Shown here piece after piece: positions 49,873 to 58,936 of a stretch of DNA of 64,000 bases. The DNA comes from Variovorax gracilis (GTDB lineage Bacteria; Pseudomonadota; Gammaproteobacteria; Burkholderiales; Burkholderiaceae_C): assembly GCF_030317115.1 (NCBI RefSeq), contig NZ_JASZYF010000001.1, positions 248,001 to 312,000 on the forward strand, given 5' to 3'. The notes under the pieces were generated by a model that saw only the letters and a program-made list of their open reading frames with translations, had not been told where the DNA came from and did no database searches. Position 1 is the stretch's first letter. The number at the start of each line of letters is the position of its first letter. A program made the translations under genes and the position numbers.

Positions 49873-51578
49873 GCGGCCGCCTTCTTCTTCGGGTCGGTGC
49901 CGGCCGTCACATAGCCCATGGCACGGTCCTGTTCCCGCTCCTTGGAATGGCGCTCTGCGGCGCTGCCCCAGCCCCCTCCGCCGGGGGTTTCGAGCCGCAC
50001 ACGTTCGCCGCGCGCCAGACGGATGCCACGCATCTTCGAGACCATCGGCGGTTCATGCCAGGCGCCGTCGTTCTCGTAGCGAAAGACATTGACCGCGCCC
50101 GCGCCGCCGCCCGCGATGCCCTTGGGCGGCGAGGTTCCGCGCTCGCCGAAGACGAACACCTCGGCGTCCTTCTCCAGCAGTTCGATTTCATAGACGGCGC
50201 CCAGCCCGCCGCGAAACTGCCCGTCGCCCCCTGAGTCGGCGCGCAGCGACCATTCGGTGAAGCGAACGGGATACGCGGCCTCGAGGATCTCGAGCGGCGG
50301 AATCGTGGCGGTGGAGATCGGTGCGTTGCCGTGCGAGAGACCGTCGCCGCCCGAGTGCCCGCCATGGCCGCCGCCGAAGAAGCTGAACATCACCCAGCGC
50401 TGGCCTTCGCGGCCCTTGTCGCTGCGGTGGCCCGCAATCGACAGCGCGTTGATGGTGCCGTAGGCCTGTGCGACCGCACGCGTCGGGTCGGCCTTGGCGG
50501 CGGCGCTGAAGATCACGTCGATCATGCGCAGGATGGTTTCGGTGTAGCCGCCGACAGGGCGCGGACGCTCGCAACTGATCACGAGCCGGTCGGGGATCTC
50601 GAAGTCGACCGCATCGAGCACGCCGGCATTGGCGGGCACGTCGGGAAACAGGTGCTTGAGCGCGACGTAGCAGGCGGCTACGGCCGTGGCGCGCGAGATG
50701 TTGACCGGGCCCGCGCACTGCGGCGAGGTGCGAGAGAAATCCAGTAGCAGGCGATCGCCGGCGACGGTCATGTCGAGCGCGATGATCAGCGGCTCGTTGG
50801 TGATGCCGTCGTTGTCGAGCACGTCCTCGAAGCTGTAGCGCCCGTCAGGGAGCGACGCGATGTGCGACCGCATCAGGCGCAGAGCCCGGCTGCGCAATTC
50901 GCCCAGCGCTTGCAGCACCAGGTCGTCGCCGTATTCGTCGAGCAGTCCATTCAACCGCCTCGCACCCAGTTCGAGCGCGGCCAACTGGCCGTTGAGGTCG
51001 CCCCAGAGGCTGTCGGGCAGCCGCGTGTTCGCCTGCAGGATGGCGAGCACGTCGGGATCGAGCACACCGTCGCGCACGATGCGCACGGGCGGAATCTGCA
51101 CGGCCTCCTGCCAGCATTCGGTCGCGGCGGGGTTGTAGTTGCCGGGCACCGCGCCGCCGACGTCGTGCCAGTGCGCGGCAGATGCCATGTGGCAGTAGAG
51201 CTTGCCGCTGCGGAAGAAGGGCCGCACCAGCTTGAAGTCATTGGCGTGTGTGCCGCCGTCGTAGGGGTCGTTGCTGATCCAGATGTCGCCGTCGCGCATG
51301 CCGCCGCGGGGTTCGGCTGCCATCACGGTTGCGCGCACCGCGAAAGCCATGGCGCCCACGAACACCGGCAGGCCGGACTTGCCCTGGACCAGCGTGTCGC
51401 CGGTCGCAGCGTCGTAGAGGCCGTGGCAGGCATCGTGCGCCTCGGCAATGATGGGATTGAAGGCGCTGCGGTAGAGCGTCGCATCCATCTCGTCGGCCAC
51501 CTGTTCGAGCCGGCCGCGCAGCACGGCCAGGGTGACGGCATCGATCGCGGTCCCGCTCGGGGTAGAAGGGTCAGGCAT
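49869..51578 (-). CDS. Hydantoinase/oxoprolinase family subunit B
   Basis: 569 residues, full length for HyuB. Family marks: GRLEQVADEMDATLYRSAFN, then IISNDPYDGGTHANDFKLV-like segment (WISNDPYDGGTHANDF here), GDLNGQLAALELGARRL, FSRTSPQCAGPVN and the Gly-rich FSFFGGGHGGHSGGDG. The C-terminal RLETPGGGGWG is typical. Works with the A subunit as a heteromer in the cytoplasm. It overlaps the hydratase small-subunit gene by 8 bp and the A subunit by 4 bp. Confidence 0.93.
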   Translation of the reverse strand: MPDPSTPSGTAIDAVTLAVLRGRLEQVADEMDATLYRSAFNPIIAEAHDACHGLYDAATGDTLVQGKSGLPVFVGAMAFAVRATVMAAEPRGGMRDGDIWISNDPYDGGTHANDFKLVRPFFRSGKLYCHMASAAHWHDVGGAVPGNYNPAATECWQEAVQIPPVRIVRDGVLDPDVLAILQANTRLPDSLWGDLNGQLAALELGARRLNGLLDEYGDDLVLQALGELRSRALRLMRSHIASLPDGRYSFEDVLDNDGITNEPLIIALDMTVAGDRLLLDFSRTSPQCAGPVNISRATAVAACYVALKHLFPDVPANAGVLDAVDFEIPDRLVISCERPRPVGGYTETILRMIDVIFSAAAKADPTRAVAQAYGTINALSIAGHRSDKGREGQRWVMFSFFGGGHGGHSGGDGLSHGNAPISTATIPPLEILEAAYPVRFTEWSLRADSGGDGQFRGGLGAVYEIELLEKDAEVFVFGERGTSPPKGIAGGGAGAVNVFRYENDGAWHEPPMVSKMRGIRLARGERVRLETPGGGGWGSAAERHSKEREQDRAMGYVTAGTDPKKKAAA

Positions 51579-52077
51579 TGGTGGGTTCCTTGCCAGCGCG
51601 CTGGCGTAGCTGATTCATCAGGCCGCCGGCGCGGACCATGTCCATGAGAAAGACGGGCACCGACTCGCAAGCCAGGCGCATGCCATCGGGCGCAATCACC
51701 GCGGGGGTTGCGATGTCGATGGCGATGCGGTCGCCTTCGCCGAGCGCCTCGGCTTCGGCACAAGTCAACAGCAGCAAGCCCAGGTTGAACGCATTGCGGA
51801 AATACAGCCCGCCGAAGGCCGGCGCGATGACGGCGGCGATGCCCATCTTCACCAGCACGGCCGCCGCCTGCTCGCGCGAGGAGCCAATGCCGAAGTTCGG
51901 CCCCGCCACGATGACGTCGCCCGGACGCACCTCGTGCGCGAACTCGGGCCGGACGGCCTCGAGGCAGTGCTGCGCGATGCGGTCGATGCCGTGCTTCATC
52001 GCGTGGCCGGGAGCGAGCAAGTCGGTGTCGATGTCAGGGCCGAGGCGCCAGACGCGGTGCGTTGCCGGGACCGTCAT
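51571..52077 (-). CDS. Aconitase/LeuD-type hydratase small subunit
   Basis: 168 residues, the swivel domain of a two-subunit hydro-lyase. GPDIDTDLLAPGHAM is the N-terminal mark, GPNFGIGSSREQAAAVL the substrate-binding loop (GSSRE), and PAFGGLYFRNAFNLGLLLL the conserved strand-helix. The ATG overlaps the large-subunit TGA (ATGA). Related pairs include 3-isopropylmalate dehydratase, homoaconitase and 2,3-dimethylmaleate hydratase. Operon context argues against leucine synthesis. Confidence 0.92.
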   Translation of the reverse strand: MTVPATHRVWRLGPDIDTDLLAPGHAMKHGIDRIAQHCLEAVRPEFAHEVRPGDVIVAGPNFGIGSSREQAAAVLVKMGIAAVIAPAFGGLYFRNAFNLGLLLLTCAEAEALGEGDRIAIDIATPAVIAPDGMRLACESVPVFLMDMVRAGGLMNQLRQRAGKEPTNA

Positions 52078-53363
52078 GCGAGCACCTCGCGCGGATCGGT
52101 CACGCGGCCGCGCAATGCAGCGGCGGCCACGGTGTACGGCGAGCCCAGATACACCTGCGCGGTGGCCGAGCCCATGCGGCCCTTGAAGTTGCGCGCGGTG
52201 GTGGAGATGACGGTGATGCCGTCGCCCATCGGGTCGCCATAGCCCGAGCAGGCGCCGCACGCCGTGGGGAAGAGTTCGGCCCCGGCATCGATCAGCGCCT
52301 GCAGCACGCCCTCCTCGCGCGCCTGCTCCTGGTCTCGCAGGCTGGCCGGCGCGACGATCAAGCGCACGCCGCTGGCCACCTTGTGGCCGCGCAGCACCTG
52401 GGCGGCTGCCCGCAGGTCGTCGAGCTTGGCGCCGGTACACGCGCCGATGTAGGCAACGTCGACATGCGTACCGAGGCACTGGCTCACGCCATGCGCGTTG
52501 GCCGGGCTGTGCGGCGCCGCGACCTGGGGCTCCAGCGTGGCCGCGTCGAAAACATGGCGCGTGAAGTCTGCGTCGGTGTCGGTGAACCAGAGCGACATGT
52601 CGACCTCGGGCACCCCGGCATCCGCCAGGAAAGCGGCCGTGGTGGCGTCGGGCGCGATCAGTCCGGCCTGCGCGCCGAGCTCGGCGCTCATGTTCGACAG
52701 GGTCATGCGCTCCTGCATCGACAGCGCCACCACCCCCGGGCCGCAAAACTCGACCGCCTGGTAGCGGCCGCCGTTCATGCCGAAGCGGCCGATCATGTGC
52801 AGCATCATGTCCTTGGCGGTCAGGCCGGCCGGCAGCGCACCGTCCCACCACATCCGGATCGTCTCGGGCACGCGCAGCCAGATTTCGCCGGTGACCATCA
52901 CGCCGAGCATCTCGGTGCTGCCGATGCCGAACATGTACGCCCCGAAGGCCCCGCCGGTCGGTGAATGCGAGTCGCCGCCCACGCACAGCATGCCGGGCCG
53001 GATGTGGCCGTGCTGCGGCACCACCACGTGGCAGATGCCCTGGCTGTCATAGACGTGCGGCAGCTGCTGGTCCCGCGCCCAGTCGCGGGCGATGCGGACG
53101 ATTCGACGCGAGTCGTCGTCGCGCTCGGGCACGTAGTGGTCCATCACGAGCACGACGCGTGAGCGGTCCCAGATCTGCGCGCCCAGTTCCTCGAGCATCG
53201 GCTTCAGGCGCCGAGGACCGGAGGAGTCGTGGAACATCGCCATGTCGACCCGGCAGGTCACGATCTCGCCCACCGACACGCTGTCGCGCCCGCTCGCACG
53301 CGCGATCAGCTTCTGCGCCAGCGTCTGGGCCGGGTTGGTGCGGACGAGGGCCATGGCGGTCAT
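52074..53363 (-). CDS. Aconitase/LeuC-type hydratase large subunit
   Basis: 429 residues, the 4Fe-4S-containing catalytic part. Cys ligands are likely in AYIGACTGAKLDD and TACGACSGYGDP; GGDSHSPTGGAFGAYMFGIG is the conserved aconitase segment, and the C-terminal NFKGRMGSATAQVYLGSP carries the NFxGRMG motif. The start ATG overlaps the Bug gene's TGA (ATGA). Adds water across a cis-dicarboxylate double bond or removes it. Together with the lyase at the end of the operon it suggests a hydroxy-dicarboxylate intermediate. Confidence 0.92.
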   Translation of the reverse strand: MTAMALVRTNPAQTLAQKLIARASGRDSVSVGEIVTCRVDMAMFHDSSGPRRLKPMLEELGAQIWDRSRVVLVMDHYVPERDDDSRRIVRIARDWARDQQLPHVYDSQGICHVVVPQHGHIRPGMLCVGGDSHSPTGGAFGAYMFGIGSTEMLGVMVTGEIWLRVPETIRMWWDGALPAGLTAKDMMLHMIGRFGMNGGRYQAVEFCGPGVVALSMQERMTLSNMSAELGAQAGLIAPDATTAAFLADAGVPEVDMSLWFTDTDADFTRHVFDAATLEPQVAAPHSPANAHGVSQCLGTHVDVAYIGACTGAKLDDLRAAAQVLRGHKVASGVRLIVAPASLRDQEQAREEGVLQALIDAGAELFPTACGACSGYGDPMGDGITVISTTARNFKGRMGSATAQVYLGSPYTVAAAALRGRVTDPREVLA

Positions 53364-54313
53364 TCCGGCTTGGCTCCCGAGAACCTCACGACCTGCGCCC
53401 ATCGCTTGATCTCGGCCTGCACGAAGGCCGAGAACTCCTTCGGCGAATTGCCGACCGGAATGGCGCCCTCGGTCTCCAGCCGCTTCTGCATCTCGGGCTG
53501 CCGGATCGCTTGGCGTGCCGCATCGCTGATCTTTCGCGTCAGCTCCGGCGACATGCGGGCTGGACCGAAAAGGCCGAACCACGCGCTCGATTCATAACCC
53601 GGCAGCACCTCTGCGATGGCCTGCACGTCCGGGAACGCGGGCAACCGCTGGGCGGTCGTCACCCCCAGCGCCTTCAGCTTGCCGGCCTGGATATGGGCCT
53701 GCACGTTGCCCACGGCAGCGAACATGAGCTGCACCTGCCCTGCGAGCACGTCCTGCACCGCCGGTGCGGTGCCGCGATAGGGAATGTTCACGATATTGAC
53801 CCCCGACTGCATCTTGAACGCTTCGCCCGCCATGTGCAGCGACGAGCCCACCGAGCCGATCGCGAAGTTGAGTTCTCCCGGCCTGGCCTTGGCGAGCGCG
53901 ATCAGGTCGCGAATATGGGTGGCGGGCACTGACGGATGCGCGACGAGGATCGATGGCGAGGTCGCGACAGCGGTGAGTGCGGTGAAGTCCTTCACCGGGT
54001 CGAAGGGCAGCGAGGGGTAGAGGGTCGCGTTGATGGCATGGCTGGTGAAGCTCATCAGCAGTGTGTTGCCATCGGGCCCGGCCTTGGCGACCGCATCGGC
54101 AGCGATGTTGCCGCCCGCGCCGGGGCGGTTCTCGACGATCACCGTCCTTCCGAGGGCGGGGCTCATGCTGGCCGCGAGCGTGCGCGCCAGCGTGTCGGTG
54201 GAGCCGCCGGCCGGCGCACCGACCAGGATGCGCACGGGCGCCCCCATCTGCGCGCCGGCCCAGCCCGACAGCGCCGAGGCCACGGACGAAACGAGGATGT
54301 GACGGCGTTTCAC
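53360..54313 (-). CDS. Bug family solute receptor inside the ABC/hydantoinase operon
   Basis: 317 residues from a GTG start preceded by AAGGAG; an upstream ATG lacks such a site. Signal peptide MKRRHILVSSVASALSGWAG with cleavage near GAQ. Bug marks: VGAPAGGSTDTLARTLA, NRPGAGGNIAADAV, PDGNTLLMS and DPVKDFTALTAV. It stands 32 bp after the LivF-type ATPase and overlaps the hydratase gene. Having both an ABC receptor and a Bug receptor in one operon suggests two related substrates or an extra sensor role. Confidence 0.92.
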   Translation of the reverse strand: MKRRHILVSSVASALSGWAGAQMGAPVRILVGAPAGGSTDTLARTLAASMSPALGRTVIVENRPGAGGNIAADAVAKAGPDGNTLLMSFTSHAINATLYPSLPFDPVKDFTALTAVATSPSILVAHPSVPATHIRDLIALAKARPGELNFAIGSVGSSLHMAGEAFKMQSGVNIVNIPYRGTAPAVQDVLAGQVQLMFAAVGNVQAHIQAGKLKALGVTTAQRLPAFPDVQAIAEVLPGYESSAWFGLFGPARMSPELTRKISDAARQAIRQPEMQKRLETEGAIPVGNSPKEFSAFVQAEIKRWAQVVRFSGAKPE

Positions 54314-54345
54314 GATGTCTCCTTTTCTTTTCAAGTCTCGAGGGC

Positions 54346-55056
54346 TCAAAGGCCCAGGTACGCGCGTCGCAGTTCGTCGCTGCCCAGCAGTTCCTGCGGC
54401 AGGCCGGAGAAGCGCACGCTGCCGTTCTCGAGCACGTAGGCGCGGTCGGCGACTTCCAGCGACTGGCCGACGTTCTGCTCCACCAGCAGCACCGCGAGTC
54501 CGCCGTCGCGCAACTGGCGGATCAGCGTGAACATCTCCTCGACCAGCAGCGGCGACAGGCCGAGCGAAGGCTCGTCGAGGATCAGCAGCACGGGTTCGGC
54601 CATCAGGCCGCGGCCGATGGCGAGCATCTGCTGCTCGCCGCCGCTCATGGTGCCGGCGTTCTGGCGGATGCGCTCCTTCAGCCGCGGGAAGATGCCGAAC
54701 ACCTTGTCGAGATTGGCCGCGCGGCGCTCCCGGGCGCGCGTGAAGGAGCCGAGCTCGAGGTTCTCCAGCACGCTGAGGTTGGGGAATACCTTGCGGCCTT
54801 CGGGCACCTGGATCAGGCCGGCCTTGACCACCTCACGGTAGTGCGCGCCGCTCAGGTCCTCGCCGTCGAAGCGCACCGTGCCGCTCCAGGAGGGGCACAG
54901 GCCGCAGACCATCTTGTTCAAGGTCGATTTCCCGGCGCCGTTGCTGCCCAGGAGCGCCACCATCTCGCCGGCGTGGACCTGCAGGTCCACGCCGCGCAGC
55001 ACTTCGACCCGACCGTAGCCGCCGCGCAGCGCACGAATATCGAGCAATGCAGTCAT
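54346..55056 (-). CDS. Branched-chain-amino-acid-type ABC transporter ATPase (LivF-like)
   Basis: 236 residues. Walker A GSNGAGKSTLNKM, signature MSGGEQQMLAIGRGL, Walker B VLLILDEPSLGLSP and the switch His replaced by Gln in LLVEQNVGQ, which is normal for LivF proteins. EGRKVFPNLSVLENL is the LivF Q-loop region. Start ATG overlaps the LivG-like gene's TGA (ATGA). Powers import of the substrate captured by the operon's periplasmic receptor. Confidence 0.94.
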   Translation of the reverse strand: MTALLDIRALRGGYGRVEVLRGVDLQVHAGEMVALLGSNGAGKSTLNKMVCGLCPSWSGTVRFDGEDLSGAHYREVVKAGLIQVPEGRKVFPNLSVLENLELGSFTRARERRAANLDKVFGIFPRLKERIRQNAGTMSGGEQQMLAIGRGLMAEPVLLILDEPSLGLSPLLVEEMFTLIRQLRDGGLAVLLVEQNVGQSLEVADRAYVLENGSVRFSGLPQELLGSDELRRAYLGL

Positions 55057-55826
55057 GCCGGAACTCCCTGCGCCGCGCCGGCAGCGGCCTTGCGCAATCT
55101 TGCGGCCGTGCCATGGCCGAGATAGGCCTCGACCACCTTGTCGTTCGAGGTGACCTGCGCCGGATTGCCCTCGGCGATCAGTTGTCCCTGCGCCAGCACC
55201 CAGACGTGCTCGGCCAGGTGCATCACGGCCTGCATGACGTGCTCGATCATCAGCACGGTCACGCCGCCGTCGGCGATGCCGCGCACCACCGGCATCATCT
55301 CGGCGATCTCCTGCGGGTTGAGGCCCGCGAGCACTTCGTCGAGCAGCAGGAGGCGCGGCTCGGTCGCGAGTGCACGGGCCAGTTCCAGCCGCTTGCGCCC
55401 GGCCACCGTGAGGTCGGATGCCGGCTTGTCGAGCTGGGTCGCGAGGCCGACCCGCGCCGCCACTTCCTCCGCGCGCAGCAACGCGGCGCCGCGGCCCCGC
55501 ACGTGCAGGTGCGCGCCGACTGCAATGTTCTCGCGCACCGTCTGCGCCGCGAAGGGCTTGACGATCTGGAAGGTGCGCGTCATGCCCAGCAGCGCGTTGC
55601 GATGCGGCTCCCGGCCGGTGATGTCCTGCCCGGCGAAGCGCACGGTGCCGGTGTCGGGCTTGAGAAAGCCGGACATCAGCGCGAACAGCGTCGTCTTGCC
55701 CGCGCCGTTGGGGCCGATCAGCGCGCTCAGGCTGCCTTCGTTGACGGCGAGGCTCACGTTCTGCACGGCCTTCAGTCCGCCAAAGGAGCGCGAGATGCAA
55801 CTCAGCGCGAGAAGCGGCTCAGCCAT
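55053..55826 (-). CDS. Branched-chain-amino-acid-type ABC transporter ATPase (LivG-like)
   Basis: 257 residues. Walker A GPNGAGKTTLFALM, TRTFQIVKPFAAQTVREN (Q-loop), Walker B LLLLDEVLAGLNPQE and switch His in MIEHVMQAVM. The signature region reads LTVAGRKRLELARAL; LivG proteins usually have LAYGQQRRLEIARAL there, so this copy is somewhat diverged. Overlaps LivM-like by 8 bp and LivF-like by 4 bp. Confidence 0.93.
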   Translation of the reverse strand: MAEPLLALSCISRSFGGLKAVQNVSLAVNEGSLSALIGPNGAGKTTLFALMSGFLKPDTGTVRFAGQDITGREPHRNALLGMTRTFQIVKPFAAQTVRENIAVGAHLHVRGRGAALLRAEEVAARVGLATQLDKPASDLTVAGRKRLELARALATEPRLLLLDEVLAGLNPQEIAEMMPVVRGIADGGVTVLMIEHVMQAVMHLAEHVWVLAQGQLIAEGNPAQVTSNDKVVEAYLGHGTAARLRKAAAGAAQGVPA

Positions 55827-56817
55827 GGCGCCCCCCCTTCCCTGCCCACCACTGGCGGACCGAGAGGCCCAGACCCGCGATGCCGCGAGGCAGGAAGATC
55901 ACGATCAGCACCAGCACCACCCCATAGATCACCATGTTGATGCCCGGCAGTTCGCCAAACAGATTGCGCGTGAGATCCGACAGCACGTGCAGCACCGTCG
56001 CGCCCAGCAGCGGGCCCCACAGCGTGCCCATGCCGCCGACGATGGCCGCCACCAGCGCCTCGACCGAGGTGCCTGCGCCATAGGCGATGCCCGGATCGAT
56101 GTACTGGAACACCTGCACGTAGAACGCGCCGGCCGCACCCATGAAGGCGCCCGAGATGCCGATCGCCGCCAGCTTGACGCGGAACGGGTTCACGCCGACG
56201 GCGCGCGCCGCATCCTCGTTGTCGCGCACCGCCTGCAGGTAGGCGCCGAAGCGGCCGTTGCGCAGCCACCAGGTCACGAGCAAGGCGGCCGTGACGAAGG
56301 CCAGCACGACCCACATGTAGCCGGCGCGCGAAGCGAACTGAAGATTGCCGGCGGATTCACGCAGCGGCACCATGAGCCCGACCCCGCCGCCCGTGAAGGG
56401 CACCGACAGCGCGACGATGCGGAACACCTCCGCAAACGCCAGCGTGACCAGTGCGAAGTACGAGCCCTTGAGCCCATAGCGAAAGGTGAGCGCGCCCACG
56501 AACAACCCGACGACCGCACTGCCCGCCACCGCCATCGGCAGCGCCACCCACGCATTGATGCCGCCCTGCAGTTGCGCGATGGCCTGGATGTACGCCCCCG
56601 TGCCGAAGAACAGCGCGTGGCCGAAGGAGAACTGCCCGCCGAAGCCGCCGAGGATGTTCCAGGCCTGCGCGATCAGCGTCGCGTACAAGGCCATCATCAC
56701 GAAGTTGAGCGCCACGCCCGACGCGGTCGCGAGCGGCAGGCATGCCACCAGCACCGCGAAGACCGCGATGCCGCCCAGGTGCCGAAGCCCGCTGCCGGAA
56801 ATCCTGCCCGCGCTCAT
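55819..56817 (-). CDS. Branched-chain-amino-acid-type ABC transporter permease (LivM-like)
   Basis: 332 residues, highly hydrophobic with about nine to ten helices. LIAQAWNILGGFGGQFSFGHALFFGTGAY is represented by IAQAWNILGGFGGQFSFGH, the LivM hallmark. VGVNPFRVKLAAIGISGAFMG is the coupling loop region. It overlaps the LivH-like gene by 4 bp and the LivG-like gene by 8 bp, as in typical liv operons. Confidence 0.93.
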   Translation of the reverse strand: MSAGRISGSGLRHLGGIAVFAVLVACLPLATASGVALNFVMMALYATLIAQAWNILGGFGGQFSFGHALFFGTGAYIQAIAQLQGGINAWVALPMAVAGSAVVGLFVGALTFRYGLKGSYFALVTLAFAEVFRIVALSVPFTGGGVGLMVPLRESAGNLQFASRAGYMWVVLAFVTAALLVTWWLRNGRFGAYLQAVRDNEDAARAVGVNPFRVKLAAIGISGAFMGAAGAFYVQVFQYIDPGIAYGAGTSVEALVAAIVGGMGTLWGPLLGATVLHVLSDLTRNLFGELPGINMVIYGVVLVLIVIFLPRGIAGLGLSVRQWWAGKGGRHG

Positions 56818-57686
56818 GCCTTGGCTCCGAACATGCCTTCGGGCCGGAACAGCACGACGCCGATGAAGATCGCGAAGATGCCGATCTGCCCCAGCGACTC
56901 GCCCAGGTAGAGCCCGCCCAGCGACTCGACCACGCCCACCAGGAAGCCCCCGAGCAGTGCGCCCACGAAGCTGCCCATGCCGCCGAGCACCACGATGGTG
57001 AAGGCCACCAGCACGAAGCCGCCACCCACCTGCGGGTTCACGTAGTACGCGGGCAGCAGGAAGCAGGCCGCTGCACCGAGGCAGGCCAGGCCGATGCCGA
57101 AGCTCATTGCGTAGACGTGGTCGACGTCGATCCCCATGAGCTTGGCGCCCTCCTTCTCCTTGGCCACGGCGCGGATGGCGCGGCCCAGGTCGGTGCGGCC
57201 CATGATCCAGAACAATGCCGCCGACACCGCCAGCGCGCCCGCGAAGGCCACCAGCTTGGGCACGGCGATCATCGCCGGGCCAATGGCGACCGTGCTCAGC
57301 GAATAGGCGGTGTCGATGTTGCGCGTGTCGGACTTGAAGAAGAGCAGCGCGAGGTTCTCCATCACGATTGCGATGCCCAGCGTGGCGAGCAGGATGTTCT
57401 CGTCCTTGCCGTGGCCCGCGCGGTTGATCACGATGCGCTGCAAGCCGTAGCCCAGCGCGAACATGCCGGGGATCACGATGGGCAGCGCCAGGTAGGGGTC
57501 GATGCCCCAGCGCTCCTTGAGAAAGTACACCGCGTACAGCGCCAGCATCAGGCTGGCGCCATGCGCGAAGTTGATGATGTGCAGGACGCCGTAGATCAGC
57601 GTAAGTCCCAGCGCGATCAGCGCGTAGACCGCGCCGGTCGTCAGGCCGTTGAGCACCGACGGGAAAAGAATGCTGAAGTCGAACAT
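56814..57686 (-). CDS. Branched-chain-amino-acid-type ABC transporter permease (LivH-like)
   Basis: 290 residues with about eight helices. GLTTGAVYALIALGLTLIYG and the INFAHGASLMLALY segment are the LivH marks; EKEGAKLMGIDVDHVYAMSF is the coupling loop. TIVVLGGMGSFVGALLGGF is the second repeat's signature. Follows the substrate-binding protein gene by 18 bp; its TGA overlaps the LivM-like ATG. Confidence 0.93.
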   Translation of the reverse strand: MFDFSILFPSVLNGLTTGAVYALIALGLTLIYGVLHIINFAHGASLMLALYAVYFLKERWGIDPYLALPIVIPGMFALGYGLQRIVINRAGHGKDENILLATLGIAIVMENLALLFFKSDTRNIDTAYSLSTVAIGPAMIAVPKLVAFAGALAVSAALFWIMGRTDLGRAIRAVAKEKEGAKLMGIDVDHVYAMSFGIGLACLGAAACFLLPAYYVNPQVGGGFVLVAFTIVVLGGMGSFVGALLGGFLVGVVESLGGLYLGESLGQIGIFAIFIGVVLFRPEGMFGAKA

Positions 57687-57704
57687 CCTGCGTGCCTGTC
57701 CGGC

Positions 57705-58910
57705 TCAGGCGGCGCGCAGCGGGAAGACAGGCTCCACTTCTCGGAAGTCACGCGGGATGATCACCTTGATGTCGTTCTTCACGACCTGGGTCATCAGCGG
57801 CTGCGCGCCTTCGTTCTGGCCGTTGACGAACTTCGTCGGCCCGTACGGCATGATGTGATTCGAGAAGGTGCTCTTCTCCAGCGCATCGATGATGGCGGCG
57901 CGTTCGCTCGACTTCGCCCGCTCCAGCGCATCCGCCAGCAGCGCCATGGCCGTGTAGGTCATGAAGACCTCGTAGCTGAAGAACTGGCCCTTGGCCTCGA
58001 CCCGCTTGCGCAGTTCCTGGGAGCGCTTGTCCTTCGGGTTGAACCAGTGGTTGCAGTCAATGATGCCGTTGGCCGCGTCAGGAAACTCCTTGACGAACTT
58101 GTAGCTCGACGCGGCGCCACCCAGCACCGAGAAGATGGCCTTGGGCTGCACCTTCTGCTGCTGCATCGTGCGCACCAGCAGCGCGTATTCGTTGTAGTAG
58201 TTGGCTGGGATCACGATGTCCGGGTTGATGGACTTCATGCGCAGCACGATGTTGTTGAAGTCGCGCGTGGGGTTCGCGTGCTTCACCACTTCCTTGACGT
58301 CGAAGCCGTAGCCCGGCAACTCGCGCGACAGCAGTTGTGCCGTGCCGGAGCCGAACAGCGACTCCTCGTGAATGATCATCACCGTCTTGGCGGGGTTGCC
58401 CGCGGCCTTGTTGAGCACGAGCAGGTTGGCCATCGCGACTTCGGTCGACTTCTTGTAGCCAGGGCCGAAGCGGAAGGTGTTCTTCAAGCCGCGCTCCACG
58501 ATCTGGTCGGCCACGCCGACATCGACCACGTGCGGCAGGTTGTACTTGGCCGCCGCCTGCGTGGTCGCGAGGCAGATCGCAGAAGCGAAGGCGCCCACGA
58601 TCGCCGAGACGCCGGCCTCGTTCATCTTCTCGACCTCGGCCGCGCCGGCCTGCGGCTGCGACTGCGCATCGCCCAGCAGGGCTTCGAGCTTGGCGCCGCC
58701 CATGGACTTGATGCCGCCCGCCTGGTTGATGTCGTCGATCGCCATCTGCGCGCCAAGCCGGCACTGCTGCCCCGAGTACGCGAGCGCACCGGTGACGGGA
58801 TGCAGCACGCCGACCCGCACCGGCTTGGGCTGCGCGCCCCCGACCAGCGGAAAGGCGATCGACGTACCGATGACGGCGGTCTGCGACAGGAAGCGGCGGC
58901 GATTCTCCAT
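57705..58910 (-). CDS. ABC transporter substrate-binding protein (LivJ/AmiC-like)
   Basis: 401 residues. The N-terminus MENRRRFLSQTAVIGTSIAF with a twin-arginine-like run ends near GGAQ. Periplasmic-binding fold type I: VRVGVLHPVTGALAYSGQQ, MAIDDINQAGGI, VSAIVGAFASAICLA and NPDIVIPANYYNEY. AGGAG precedes the ATG at 6 bp. Such receptors bind amino acids, amides, aromatic acids or urea-like compounds. Second gene of the operon, 26 bp after the GntR gene; the transporter parts follow directly. Confidence 0.92.
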   Translation of the reverse strand: MENRRRFLSQTAVIGTSIAFPLVGGAQPKPVRVGVLHPVTGALAYSGQQCRLGAQMAIDDINQAGGIKSMGGAKLEALLGDAQSQPQAGAAEVEKMNEAGVSAIVGAFASAICLATTQAAAKYNLPHVVDVGVADQIVERGLKNTFRFGPGYKKSTEVAMANLLVLNKAAGNPAKTVMIIHEESLFGSGTAQLLSRELPGYGFDVKEVVKHANPTRDFNNIVLRMKSINPDIVIPANYYNEYALLVRTMQQQKVQPKAIFSVLGGAASSYKFVKEFPDAANGIIDCNHWFNPKDKRSQELRKRVEAKGQFFSYEVFMTYTAMALLADALERAKSSERAAIIDALEKSTFSNHIMPYGPTKFVNGQNEGAQPLMTQVVKNDIKVIIPRDFREVEPVFPLRAA

Positions 58911-58936
58911 GGGGACTCCTCGGGGGTTGCTATTGA

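Noticed and set aside
51571..52986. Long N-terminal extension of the LeuD-type reading frame
   Set aside because: The upstream part is an out-of-frame shadow of the LeuC-type gene; the ATGA overlap at 52074-52077 gives the real start.
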